A DNA stretch of 64,000 nt from Hygrophila difformis (taxonomy: Eukaryota > Streptophyta > Magnoliopsida > Lamiales > Acanthaceae): the NCBI GenBank assembly GCA_030278955.1, contig JAOANR010000006.1:7525915-7589914 (forward strand). The letters are read 5' to 3'. Each line of letters starts with the position of its first letter. Within the stretch, counting starts at the first letter, position 1. Of the stretch, positions 47,422 through 60,400 are shown in pieces. A model generated the notes under the pieces. That model was not told the origin of the DNA. It saw nothing but the letters and a program-made list of their open reading frames with translations, and searched no databases. The translations under genes were made by a program, and so were the position numbers.

Positions 47422-47983
47422 TCTGTATATGTATGCTGCAGAATGGAGATCAATGTCTATGTTTGTAACACGAGAGAGGCTTGGGTAAGCCTGCCAAGTC
47501 CTCCCACGGTGATTCATATCTATATGCATCTAAAGCTTTCGTTTTTGTCAGTTGTCTTCTTATACAGTAGTACTTCAGTTGTATGTGAAATTAAATTGTT
47601 GCCTAGATTTGGTTATGGTTTAAAATCTCATGTTTGCCAGTTTGCTTAACTTCCCAACAAAATTTGGTTATGGTTATGGTTATGGTTACTAGCTTCCCTT
47701 AGTTTCTTGCTTTCCTTCGTAATTTTTTTCTTTTTCTTTTGATCTTGTAATTTTTTCTCTAGCTTCGGCTCTTAAAAAAAAAAAAAACTTCCAACAAATC
47801 TGATACGGCGCCAATTTAGGTTTACAATGACAATTAAAAGTAGATCTAATCACAACACTCACTCTGAATCAGATTAGTCGGCTTACTGCCTAGTGATGAT
47901 CAACATTATTAGAAAGATGAAACTGTAATTTCAAAATTAATAGTACTATTATTATTACTATCCAATAAGTAAAAATTAAATTA
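47422..47983. other. DUF642 3' flank
   Basis: 562 bp before copia B, probably the DUF642 3' UTR plus spacer. Includes a short GGTTAT tandem run near 47664-47687 and a poly-A stretch near 47775-47787. No gene seen. Confidence 0.5.
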
Positions 47984-48285
47984 TGTTATAGACTTATAGG
48001 TTCATGCATTTGTAAGTGCATGAATGTGGAGGTCAAGTACTACACTCAAGTCTACGTAGTTGATTTACAAATTGTAACTTATCCGATAATTGTAGGCGGT
48101 TTAGTTTGCCTATATATACCTATGTATATTGTAAACTACAGAAATATAATTCCCCTGGCTTTTACTCTCTACTACTCATATATATCAATATCATCATTAC
48201 GGAGTATATAGTAGTAATCATTACATATTTACTCAACACATATACATCTTCATCCATTTACTTATATAACCGATAATATACAATA
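47984..48285 (+). repeat. 5' LTR of copia B
   Basis: 302 bp starting TGTTATAGAC. It ends TACAATA, whereas the 3' copy ends TACAACA, so this copy has lost the canonical CA terminus by a C-to-T change. Confidence 0.93.
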
Positions 48286-48387
48286 CGTTATCAGCACGAC
48301 TGCTTGGAGTTTGCCATCCTACCGAAGTTCTGTTCGAGGCTTTCCGAAAATCCTATCAAGTATACTGCTACTATTTTCAATACAAAT

Positions 48388-49467
48388 ATGACTAATCTGA
48401 CAAAACAGGAATTTATGCCACTGGAGAGGTCCGGGAATAATTATTTATCCTGGAGAATGGATGTCGAAATCCATCTGGAGTCTATGGGTCTTGAAAACAC
48501 CATAAAGAAAGAAAATACGGCCACAGGCCAAGACCGTGCCAAAGCTATGATTTTTCTCCGACATCATCTTGATGAAGGATTGAAATTAGAGTATTTGACG
48601 GTAAAGGATCCACAGGATCTATGGGAGAATTTAAAGAAAAGATATGATCATTTAATATTGATCAATCTCCCGAGTGCCCGACATGAATGGCAACAGTTAA
48701 GGCTGCAGGACTATAAGTCCATAAATGATTTTAATTCAGCCATGTTCAGAATTACAGCACAGCTGAAATTATGTGGCGAAAAAATAACAGAAAATGATAT
48801 GTTAGAGAAGACATTCTCTACTTTCCATGCCACAAATTTACTGTTACAGCAGCAGTACAGAGAAAAGGGATTCACAGAATACTCTGAACTGATTACTTGT
48901 TTACTACTGGCTGAGAAAAATAATGAGTTATTGATGAAAAATCATGAGTCCAGACCGACAGGAAGTGCTGCATATCCTGAGATGAATTTCACAGAATCAT
49001 CGAATCAGGGTCGTGGACGTGGCCGTGCTGGGCCTCGTGGGCGGGGCCGACGACATAGTCGTGGTCGTGGTCGTGGAAATGGGCGTGAAAGAAGTAATGT
49101 CTATATAAGGCCAGAACCATATCCACGTAACCAGAATTCTGAAAAAAAGCCATACAATAGCAATCAAAGCAGTGCCTCAAAAGATTACAATGATAAAGGC
49201 AAAGCAAAAGTTGAAGAAAAATGCCACCGTTGTGGTATGGAGGGTCACTGGTCCCAAATATGCCGCACAGCAGGTCATTGGGTAAAGTTGTACCAGGACT
49301 CGTTGAAAGGAAAGAACAAGCAGGTTGAAACAAACTTTGCTGAACAAAATCCTGAGGATATTGCCACTACAAGTGATGCTATTGTGAATGCAACTGAGGC
49401 CACTAACGATGATCTGCTCATAGAGCCAGAGTTTGATATTGCAGACTTCTTCAATGACACTGCATAG
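48388..49467 (+). CDS. gag: copia B gag
   Basis: 359 aa from the first in-frame ATG (MTNLTKQEF). It has a copia gag region with an NNYLSWRMDVEIHL block, then an Arg/Gly-rich RGRGR segment (about residues 208-235), and one zinc knuckle, CHRCGMEGHWSQIC (about 282-295). It ends with an acidic tail (DIADFFNDTA) and a TAG followed closely by a second TAG. Pol lies in a different frame after a spacer of about 140 bp. Confidence 0.88.
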   Translation: MTNLTKQEFMPLERSGNNYLSWRMDVEIHLESMGLENTIKKENTATGQDRAKAMIFLRHHLDEGLKLEYLTVKDPQDLWENLKKRYDHLILINLPSARHEWQQLRLQDYKSINDFNSAMFRITAQLKLCGEKITENDMLEKTFSTFHATNLLLQQQYREKGFTEYSELITCLLLAEKNNELLMKNHESRPTGSAAYPEMNFTESSNQGRGRGRAGPRGRGRRHSRGRGRGNGRERSNVYIRPEPYPRNQNSEKKPYNSNQSSASKDYNDKGKAKVEEKCHRCGMEGHWSQICRTAGHWVKLYQDSLKGKNKQVETNFAEQNPEDIATTSDAIVNATEATNDDLLIEPEFDIADFFNDTA

Positions 49468-49481
49468 CAGTTTTAGTTTTA

Positions 49482-52400
49482 TTGTACCTTTTGAATTTTG
49501 TTATACCGTTGTATTGTGTATTACTGTACCTTTTGAATTTTGCTAAGTATTGTATGAATTATCATTTTGTTACTGATATATGTTATTTTCTTTTTCAAAA
49601 AAATGCCAGAATGGGATTACAAATTGGTGATAATGAAATATGTCTGATAGACAGTGCTTCTACGCACACGATATTAAATGATAAGCAATATTTTTCATAC
49701 TTGAAAATGGGAGATAGAAATATCAACACTATAAGTGGAAGTGCAAATATAATAGAGGGCTCTGGCATAGCCAACCTTCAGCTCCCCAAGGGGACAAAAT
49801 TAATTGTGAAAAATGCACTCTTATCTCCCAAGTCTCGAAGAAATTTGTTGAGTTTTAAAGATATTCGAGAAAATGGATATCATATCGAGACTTTGACAGC
49901 AAAAGGTAATGAATACCTGCTGATTATAAATACCATTTCTGGTATAAAACAAGTGTTGGAAAAATTGCCATGTTTATCCTCTGGAATATATTATACAAGG
50001 ATAAACAGTGTTGAAAATTATCACCTGGCAGACCATAGGTCTATTGTTCCCAATGAATATATGATTTGGCATGATCGCCTAGGTCATCCTGGATGTACAA
50101 TGATGAGGCGGATCCTTACAAATTCCCATGGCCATTCATTAAAGGGACAAAAAATGCAGCATCACAATGATTATATATGTGTTGCTTGCTCCCAAGGGAA
50201 ACTGATTGTAAAACATTCACCAGAAAAAGTGGGAACTGAATCCCCTAGTTTTCTTGAAAGAATTCAGGGTGATATATGTGGACCTATAGATCCACCTTGT
50301 GGGCCATTCAGGTACTTTATGGTGTTGCTTGATGCTTCAACCAGATGGTCTCACGTGACATTATTGTCCTCACGCAACCATGTGTTTGCGAAATTACTAG
50401 CTCAAATCATACGATTACGAGCACAGTTCCCTGATTATACAATTAAAAGTATCCGTTTGGATAACGCTGGTGAATATTCATCCCGGACATTTGATGAATA
50501 TTGTATATCGATAGGCATAGCCATCGAACATCCTGTAGCCCATGTGCATACACAAAATGGACTAGCTGAATCATTTATTAAACGATTGCAGTTGATCGCT
50601 AGACCATTATTAATGAAATCCGGGTTGCCAGTTTCAGCTTGGGGACATGCTATAATGCATGCAGCAATGTTGGTGCGATTAAGACCGACAAGTTATCATA
50701 GATACTCCCCATTACAATTAACATTTGGGCATGAACCCAATGTATCCCATTTGAGAATATTTGGTTGCGCAGTTTATGTCCCAATAGCACCACCACAGCG
50801 CACCAAAATGGGACCCCAACGAAGATTGGGAATATATGTCGGATATGAATCACCCTCGATAATACGTTATCTTGAACCATTAACAGGGGATTCATTTACA
50901 GCAAGATATGCTGATTGTCATTTCGATGAATCACATTTCCCGACATTAGGGGGAGAAAAGGATCAACCGAAAAAGAATATAAATTGGAAAATCCCGTTGG
51001 ATTTCCTTGATCCTCGTTCAAAAGACTGTGAAATCGAAGTACAAAGAATTGTACAGTTGCAACAAATTGCAAACGAACTGCCCGATGCATTATGTGACTC
51101 TAAAAGGGTTACCAAATCTCATATACCGGCAGCAAATGTTCCAGTCAAAATTGATGTTCCAAAGGAACACATTATCAGTGCTAAAGATGAGTCTGATGCA
51201 CGCTTAAAGCGTGGTAGACCTCTAGGTTCCAAAGATAAAAATCCTCGAAAGAAAAGAGGATTGAATAATGATATTGATAAGATACATAGTATCAAAAGTG
51301 ACAAAACTGAGCCTTGCGGGGACTCGACTCTTGAAGAGCAAAATCATCAAAATGATGAAATATCTATAAATTTTGTCACAAATAGAAATGTTTGGAATCG
51401 AGAAGAAACATCTATTGATATTGCATTTTCATATAATGTAGCACTTGAAATTATGAATGATGATGAGGATTTTGAACCAAATTCGGTTGACGAATGTCGG
51501 AAAAGGCATGATTGGCTCAAATGGAAAGATGCAATCCAATCAGAATTGAATTCCCTGGCTAAAAGAAATGTGTTTGGACCGATTGTCAAAACACCTGAAA
51601 ATATAAAGCCAGTTGGATATAGATGGGTTTTTGTACGAAAAAGAAACGATGAGAATAAAGTTGTAAGATACAAAGCGAGATTAGTCGCCCAAGGCTTCTC
51701 ACAGAGACCAGGTTTTGACTATGATGAAACTTATTCCCCAGTAATGGATGGAATTACCTTCAGATATCTTATCTGTTTAGCAGTACATGAAAAACTTGAA
51801 ATACGACTCACAGATGTCGTTACTGCTTATTTATATGGGACATTAGATACTGATATCTATATGAAAGTTCCAGAAGGGCTCAAAATGCCACAGGCATATG
51901 AAGCAAACCCAAAAAAAGATGTATTCCATCAAATTACAAAGATCCCTATATGGGCTTAAACAATCTGGGAGAATGTGGTATAACCGATTAAGCGAATGCT
52001 TACTTCAAAAAGGTTATATAAATGATCCAATATGCCCATGCATTTTTATAAAGAAAAATGGGTCAAGATTTGTTATCATTGCAGTATATGTTGATGATAT
52101 CAATCTAGTTGGATCCCCTGAAGAGATTCAAATTGCTGTTGAATATCTCAAAAGAGAATTCGAAATCAAAGATTTTGGAAAAACAAGAAAGTGTCTTGGT
52201 TTACAAATTGAATACTTGGATAATGGAATTCTTGTCCATCAAAAGGCCTATACCCAAAAGGTCTTAAAACGATTTTATATGGACAAAGCACATCCATTAA
52301 GTAATCCAATGGTTGTAAGGTCACTTGATCCTAAGAGAGATCCATTTAGACCAAAAGAGGAGAATGAAGAAATACTTGGGCCACAGGTCCCATATTTAAG

Positions 52401-53091
52401 TTCCATAGGAGCACTAATGTATCTCGCAAACTGCACTAGACCAGATATATCATTTGCAGTAAATTTATTAGCGAGATTTAGTTCATCTCCCACTGAACGA
52501 CATTGGAAAGGAATAAAACATTTGTTCCGCTATCTCCAAGGGACGATTGACATAGGTCTATTTTATTCATACGATTCTCGACATGAATTAATCGGCTATG
52601 CCGATGCTGGGTACTTATCAGACCCACATAAAGCTAAGTCACAGACTGGCTATTTAATTACATGTGGTGGTACTGCAATATCGTGGAGATCCACGAAACA
52701 AACATTGACAGCCACCTCATCAAATCATGCTGAAATCATAGCAATGCATGAAGCTAGTCGAGAGTGTGTTTGGATTAGATCCATGACTAACTATATAGAA
52801 ACGAATTGTGGGTTATCGTCCGAAAATAAAAACCCTCCAATTATTTTATATGAAGATAATGCGGCTTGTATAGCGCAATTGAAAGGGGGTTATATTAAAG
52901 GAGATAGAACGAAACATATTTCACCAAAATTATTTTTTACTCATGATTTGCAGAAAAATGGTGAAATAGATGTGCAACAAATCCGATCAGCTGATAATCT
53001 TGCAGATTTGTTTACCAAGGCACTACCGACAGCAACATTCGAGAAGTTGGTGAAAAGTATAGGGATGCGCCAACTAAAGAATCTCAACTGA
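49482..53091 (+). pseudogene. pol: copia B pol, interrupted by a frameshift
   Basis: Two overlapping frames, 49482-51959 and 51898-53091. The first real ATG before protease homology is at 49611 (or 49553); 49482 is only the start of the open stretch. Contents: protease with DSASTHT (Ala for the common Gly, seen in this copia branch); GAG-pre-integrase with WHDRLGHPG and a CVAC pair; integrase core; RT beginning near KWKDAIQSEL; RNase H ending DNLADLFTKALP. The break is at a run of seven A near 51910-51918, where the first frame runs out of homology and the next resumes. RT motif YVDD (52087-52098) is intact. Full-length pol cannot be translated without frameshifting. Confidence 0.9.
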
Positions 53092-53229
53092 TGTTTCGAT
53101 CAGAGGGAGAAATAAACATACAAGAATAATGTACTCTTTTTCCTAACTTGGATTTTTTTCCCATAGGGTTTTTTCCAAGTAAGGTTTTAACGAGGCATAT
53201 TCTTTGTATCGCAGACATCCAAGAGGGAG

Positions 53230-53531
53230 TGTTATAGACTTATAGGTTCATGCATTTGTAAGTGCATGAATGTGGATGTCAAGTACTACACTCAAGTCTA
53301 CGTAGTTGATTTACAAATTGTAACTTATCCGATAATTGTAGGCGGTTTAGTTTGCCTATATATACCTATGTATATTGTAAACTACAGAAATATAATTCCC
53401 CTGGCTTTTACTCTCTACTACTCATATATATCAATATCATCATTACGGAGTATATAGTAGTAATCATTACATATTTACTCAACACATATACATCTTCATC
53501 CATTTACTTATATAACCGATAATATACAACA
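53230..53531 (+). repeat. 3' LTR of copia B
   Basis: 302 bp, TGTTATAGAC to TACAACA, preceded by AAGAGGGAG (53221-53229). Confidence 0.94.
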
Positions 53532-53649
53532 AATTAATTATTTTAAATCTACAGTTTACTCTTTACATATAGGGGCCTTTTGGTTCGGGGAATGTGAGAT
53601 TCCCAGTAAGAATCTTGGTAAGGTATCTAGAATTCAAGATGGAATGTTG

Positions 53650-53905
53650 CAATCCGGTTTCTGTAATGGCATAACAATTGCCAGCATGTGCAGACAACGC
53701 TAAAAATGATGTGTGGCAATTTGTAAAGTTATGTATAAGCCTTATAAAGTGATGTATAGATGGTAGTTTGTTTTTTTTATTATTAGTTTTTGGTTCATAA
53801 CCTTCATCCATCATTTGTTTATACTCATACATCATTTCATATACACATACCCATCACTTTTGAATGTGTTAGCACCTACAGGCTGACAGCACCCAAATGA
53901 TTTCC
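53650..53905. mobile_element. MULE-like MITE with 9 bp target duplication, copy 2
   Basis: 256 bp, CAATCCGGTTTCTG to CCAAATGATTTCC, flanked by the 9 bp repeat GGAATGTTG (53641-53649 and 53906-53914). It aligns along its length with 11331-11582. It appears to be inserted into another repeat whose left part starts GGGGCCTTTTGG near 53571. Confidence 0.72.
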
Positions 53906-53914
53906 GGAATGTTG

Positions 53915-54254
53915 GGGCTACATTCTCATCCTAAACCCAGGTAATCTTAAATTAGCGGGAATCTTTGCATTATATTATATTAAATTACTTTTTATACCCT
54001 TCTAAATTATTAAATTATTTTATATGTAAAAGAAAAATATAAAAAGAACTTACCTCAAAATTTATAAGTATTTTCATTTAAAATTATAAAAATGATCACT
54101 TAAAATTTTTAATATTAATTTAAAAGTTTATTTTTAAATTTATTCATTTAAAGTAAACAACACTTAATAAATTATGTATAAATATTTTTTTTTGAACTAA
54201 AAAATTTATTTTTTAAATATTTTTTATTGTTTACTATAACATCGTATTAATATT
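53915..54254. other. AT-rich repeat debris
   Basis: Very AT-rich sequence between the MITE and the LINE fragment. It probably belongs to the host repeat that begins near 53571; no coding content. Confidence 0.4.
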
Positions 54255-54547
54255 ATTCATGACATCAGGGTCGGGTTGCAAGCCATGGGGGACTGCCCGG
54301 TGCGACATGTGTTCAGGGAGGGCAATCAATTTGGCTCGTCGAGCTGCGGACCTGGAAGAATTCTACACCACGTGGGCCTTTCCTCCCGACGAAGTAAAGG
54401 CGTGCGTGGATCGGGATGCTGAGGGGATGAGTTTTTTGCGACGTTAGGGAGATTTAGTTTTTGATTATTTTGTTTTGTGGCGCTATGTTTTCTTTTTCTT
54501 TTCTTTTCACCTTTGCTCGCCTTCTCAGGCTGTGTCACCAAAAAAAT
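54255..54547 (+). mobile_element. 5'-truncated LINE (L1-type) 3' end
   Basis: A GC-rich island in AT-rich surroundings. One frame reads RHVFREGNQ, a block typical of the RNase H domain at the end of plant L1-type LINE ORF2. The adjacent frame continues with LARRAADLEEFYTTW to a stop, so a frameshift separates the two. After the stop comes a T-rich 3' UTR ending GGCTGTGTCACC and then a short poly-A. An AT-rich duplication (TATTAATATTATT / ATATTATTATTT) may be the target site but is not conclusive. Confidence 0.5.
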
Positions 54548-54791
54548 ATTATTATTTAATATAAAAGTATGGATATTGTTATAAATTAGTTTGAATTGAA
54601 AATTTAAGATTCCGAACTTAACCAACACAGAAATGTTAAAATGACAAAAAATAAGATTTTCGGTAATTTCATATTTCCAATAATACTATGAGATTTTTGG
54701 TAGTGACATTCCCACTAATCATGTAAGATCACATCAACCAAATGGTTAATAATAACCACTTACACGGGCTACACTTTTGAAGGCAATTTAT

Positions 54792-54956
54792 TGGGCTTTT
54801 TAAACTAGTACAGATCATCACATTATTGGTCATAGTGCTTGATTGGAAATCGAGGTATATCGGGCTACTTCAATTTGTTGGATTTTTCAAACTACAGCCC
54901 CAAAACAACCCAATTAAAATTCTAAAGCGCATGCAGCCCATTGGAAGCTAGGGTTT
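54792..54956 (+). promoter_or_regulatory. site II and telo-box promoter elements of L18a
   Basis: TGGGCT at 54792-54797 and GCCCA at 54936-54940 (site II type), plus TAGGGTTT at 54949-54956, the reverse of the telo-box AAACCCTA. The pairing of site II motifs with a telo-box shortly before the coding start is characteristic of plant ribosomal-protein promoters. The position is 110-280 bp before the L18a ATG. Confidence 0.65.
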
Positions 54957-55068
54957 TAACCCGCTTAACTTCCCCTGCCACAACTCACAACACATTGCTG
55001 GTTCCTACTTCCTACACCTGCAACGGGCGTTTCTCACCAGTCACCACCACCTTAACAACAGATCGAAT

Positions 55069-56488
<1,420 letters not shown>

Positions 56489-57065
56489 TATGTTTGTTAT
56501 ACTTTGATGGGCAGCATTTATGTGGACTACACATATGATGAGAAATTTATTGGCAGTTTTGCTAGAGGCATATTTTGTGAGTGGAGTTTTTTTTTTCTTT
56601 TTTTTTTTTTTCCTTCTCTTCCCTTTGCTATTTTCATATTAGGTTTTCCATTGTTGATTACTCGGTTACTGCTGGATGGCTTGATTTTTCTTGTCTAACC
56701 TTTGGTATTTAATATTTATGTGATCAAGCCCTTTTATACCATACATGTGTAGTAATGTTGGTTATAGTGGTGGAAAATAGTGAGGTTGGATTTAGAGGAG
56801 GATTTGATTCGTAATAGTTCCATTCTAAAGGAATTAGATTATTTCAAAGCCCTCTTTTATGAACTGCACTTGCAAGAACTAGTTCCTTTCTAATGGTTTT
56901 ATGTTCTTGTCAACTTCATTGTGACCGCTTGTTCTCTTCTCTGAACTGTATAATGCTTTCCGTCCAAATTATGTTCGCTTAGTTTGGTTGCTATAAAAGT
57001 TGTGTTTGGCCAAATCGTGATCAGGACTACATTTTTGGCAAATAATATCTTCCGAGGGTAATACA
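56489..57065. other. L18a 3' flank
   Basis: 577 bp between the L18a stop codon and copia C, presumably 3' UTR and spacer. Contains a poly-T run near 56588-56611. No gene seen. Confidence 0.5.
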
Positions 57066-57367
57066 TGTTGAATATGGAGACACTGGAGACACCAACATTA
57101 ACATTGCAGAACCTTCCTCCCTCCATGCTCGAGCTGAGACCTCTGGAGTGGGCTAGTATAGAGATTGGACCAGTTAGTTGTGTGGACTAGTTAGTTGGGC
57201 TAGTTAGTTGTTCTCCTGTTTATTTCGTGGGCCTTACTCTTTTTGGCCCATATCTCTTACCATCTACATATAGTGAAGTTAGTCTCTCATTGTAACAGAC
57301 GGTTGTATCATTCATTTCCATTCAATGAGAACTTCACTTTATTTACCTCGAGCCCTCAAATTCTTCA
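57066..57367 (+). repeat. 5' LTR of copia C
   Basis: 302 bp, TGTTGAATATGG to AAATTCTTCA. A GGAGACACT/GGAGACACC near-tandem pair follows the start. Confidence 0.95.
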
Positions 57368-57478
57368 TGGTATCAGAGCATTGATCGATCCTGGGGATCG
57401 ATTGCGTACTTCCATACCTCGGTTCATTCTTTGATTTGCTGAATTTCTGGTATCTGCTTACCTGTTCGCTGTTCTTCA

Positions 57479-60400
57479 ATGTCTACTGCACTCGATCCTT
57501 CGTCAGACTCATCAACAACTAAGGATGCCGCAGATACACCAACAATCAAGCCTGTGGAGTCTCCGATTTGCAAGGAATTGCTTCTCACCACAGCTGATCA
57601 ACCTCATCTTCAGCTCTCTCCTGCAAAATTCGATGGATCCAATTGGATCACATGGCGTGTGGATGTTCGAAATTCTCTCAGGATTAAAGCCAAGGAGAAA
57701 TTCCTCTATGGTACATTTCCTAAACCTGCTGATGATGATCCATTGTATGATCTGTGGATTCAAGTAGACTGCCTAGTTCTGACTTGGTTACGTAATTCGT
57801 TAACTCCTGAAATTTCCGAACAATTTGTGTATACTGAAACTGCTCATGAGCTGTGGAATGAGTTAGAGGAATCGTATGGTCAGACTAGTGGACCACAGGT
57901 CATCTTATTGTGGCGGAAATTAGCTGTGTTAACTCAAGGGGATAGGTCGGTAACTACCTACTATAATGATTTGAAGAAACAGTGGCGTCATGTTAGAGCC
58001 TTAAAACCATTTCCTAAGTCTTGTAGTGCTGAAACACTTAAGGCTCTTTTGGAATCGGATGAATATGACCTCCTTATACAATTTCTTACTGGACTTAGGG
58101 ATGACTACTCACATGTTACGAATCAGATTCTACTGATGAGACCATTGCCTAGTGTTAATAAGGCGTTCGGGATGGTACAGTCTATTGAGGCTCAAAAGGG
58201 AGCAAGTGTTGGAGACTCAGGATCTACAGGTTTTATTATGGCAACTGTTGATAAAAACATCACTGAAAAGAGGGGGAGTGTGGTCTGTACCTATTGTAAG
58301 AAGACAGGACACACTAGAGAGAAGTGTTTTCAGCTTGCAAATAAGAATGCCACTTGTGAGCATTGTAAGAGGAAAGGTCATACGAAGGCTAATTGCTTCC
58401 AGCTATCGGGTGTTGTACCAGACTGGTATAAGGCTCTCAATGAGAAGGGAAAAGGAAAACCTCTGACTGGAACTGCTGCAGGAGTGTTCAATGAACCTGT
58501 TACCTCGAATAGAGGAGGAGCTGCTACTGATTCAGCTCAATCTACAGACTCTGCTAGGATTGCCAAGATTGAAGAGATGCTGGAAAAATTGGCAAGATCT
58601 CAGGGTGTTGCAGGTGGCCTCAACCCAGTCGACTTTGTTGGAGGCTCTTTCCACATGGCAGGTAGCTCCTTCACTTTTGATTCATTTCTCTTGAGTGATT
58701 GTTGGTTGCTTGACTCAGGTGCTAGCTGCAACTTGTGCTCCAACCTTTCCTATCTTATTGAACCTCAACCTTTTAACTCCAAACAAGTCCTAGTTCTGCC
58801 AGATGGCACAACCAAACATCCCTCACACATAGGCTCTGTCAAGCTTAGTGAGGGATTGCTGATTCCTAATGTGTTCTATGTTCCAGGAGTGGTTCTCAAT
58901 CTCCTGTCTATTAGTCGTTTGGCCCAAGACTTACAATGCTCAGTGTTATTTTATCCATACTCATGTGTTATGCAGGACCTGAAAACTAGAAGGTGTCTTC
59001 TTAAAGCTCCCTTGATAAACAACCTCTACATTGTTAGAAGTAGCTCAAGTAAGAATTTGTTGCCTCTTGTTGCTAATTCCATTCCTATTCATTCTAGTGA
59101 ATCTGCTTTAATATGGCATAATAAGTTGGGTCACCCATCATCTGCTGTAATGAGTCACATAGCTGGTATACCTGATAATCATACTTCCTTACCCTGTGAT
59201 ATTTGTCATATATCAAAAATACATCGATTGCCCTTTCCTTTGAGTGCCTCTCATGCTACTTTACCTTTTGATCTTTTACATTGTGATTTATGGGGACCCT
59301 TTAACCCCTGTGATAGATCTAATTCAAGGTTCATGTTAACCATAGTTGATGATGCAACTAGAGCTACTTGGATATACCTCCTTCACCATAAATCTGATAC
59401 ACCCTCCCTTTTATCTCAGTTTTTCACTCTCATTAAAACTCAGTACAATGGCTCTGTTAAAATCTTGAGGTCAGATAACGGCTCTGAATTCTGTAACCTC
59501 AAATGTCAATCTCTCTTTCAAAGCCTTGGCATCACCCACCAAACCTCTTGCACTTATACACCCCAACAAAATGGGAGAGTTGAGAGGAAACATCAACATC
59601 TAATTCAAGTTGCTAGATCCTTGCTTCTTACCTCTGGGGTTCCAAAGTACTATTGGGGGATGCTCTTCTCACTGCCACTTATATTATAAACCGCTTACCC
59701 ACCAAAATCCTGTCCTGGAAGTCCCCCTATGAAATCCTCCATGGTTCTAAACCAGACTTTTCTTTGCTACATACCTTTGGTTGTCTTTGCTATATGAAAA
59801 TTCCCACTCCTTCAGTTGGTAAACTTGATCCTAAGGGCATTAAAGGGGTTTATTTGGGTATAGCACCAAACCAAAAGGGCCATAAGGTGTTAGATCCTGT
59901 CTTTAAGAGAATTTACATATCCAGGGATGTTATCTTCTATGAGACAGTTTTTCCCTTGCTATCTTTTTCATCTACTAATTCCTATACCACAATCACTGCC
60001 TCTTCACCTGTCTCCACTCTCCCAGAGTCTATTACCCCCTTTATTCCATCCACATCATCTACCTCCACCCTCCCTGAGTTGCCCACTGCATCTCAGAACC
60101 TCACATTGTCTCCTGAGATGCCTCATGCCTCTCAGTTTGTCGAGCACTCTCCTGTGGCTCCTACTGAGTCACTGCGTCATACCCCTCAAGTAAACTCTAC
60201 AGTGGCTCCCACTGAGCCACATGTTTCACATATCTCTGATGAGGTGCCCGGTGGTACCTCCTCTTCTATTGATCTATCACCTATAGATCAATCTCCTTCT
60301 CTTCCTCCAGGAACACCAGTTGCAACTGCATCTGATGCACTTGTACCTCCAAGACCTCGGAGAGTGATCAAAAGGCCTGCAAGGTTTGATGACTACTATT

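Larger units (their letters stand above)
47984..53531 (+). mobile_element. Ty1/copia LTR retrotransposon B (full length, pol frameshifted)
   Basis: 5.55 kb with 302 bp LTRs, an exact 5 bp target duplication AATTA (47979-47983 and 53532-53536), a primer-binding-site-like CGTTATCAGCACGAC right after the 5' LTR, gag, pol, and a polypurine tract AAGAGGGAG before the 3' LTR. I see two LTR differences: G/T in GTGGAGGTCAAG versus GTGGATGTCAAG, and the penultimate base. Pol carries one frameshift and gag is in another frame. Confidence 0.95.
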
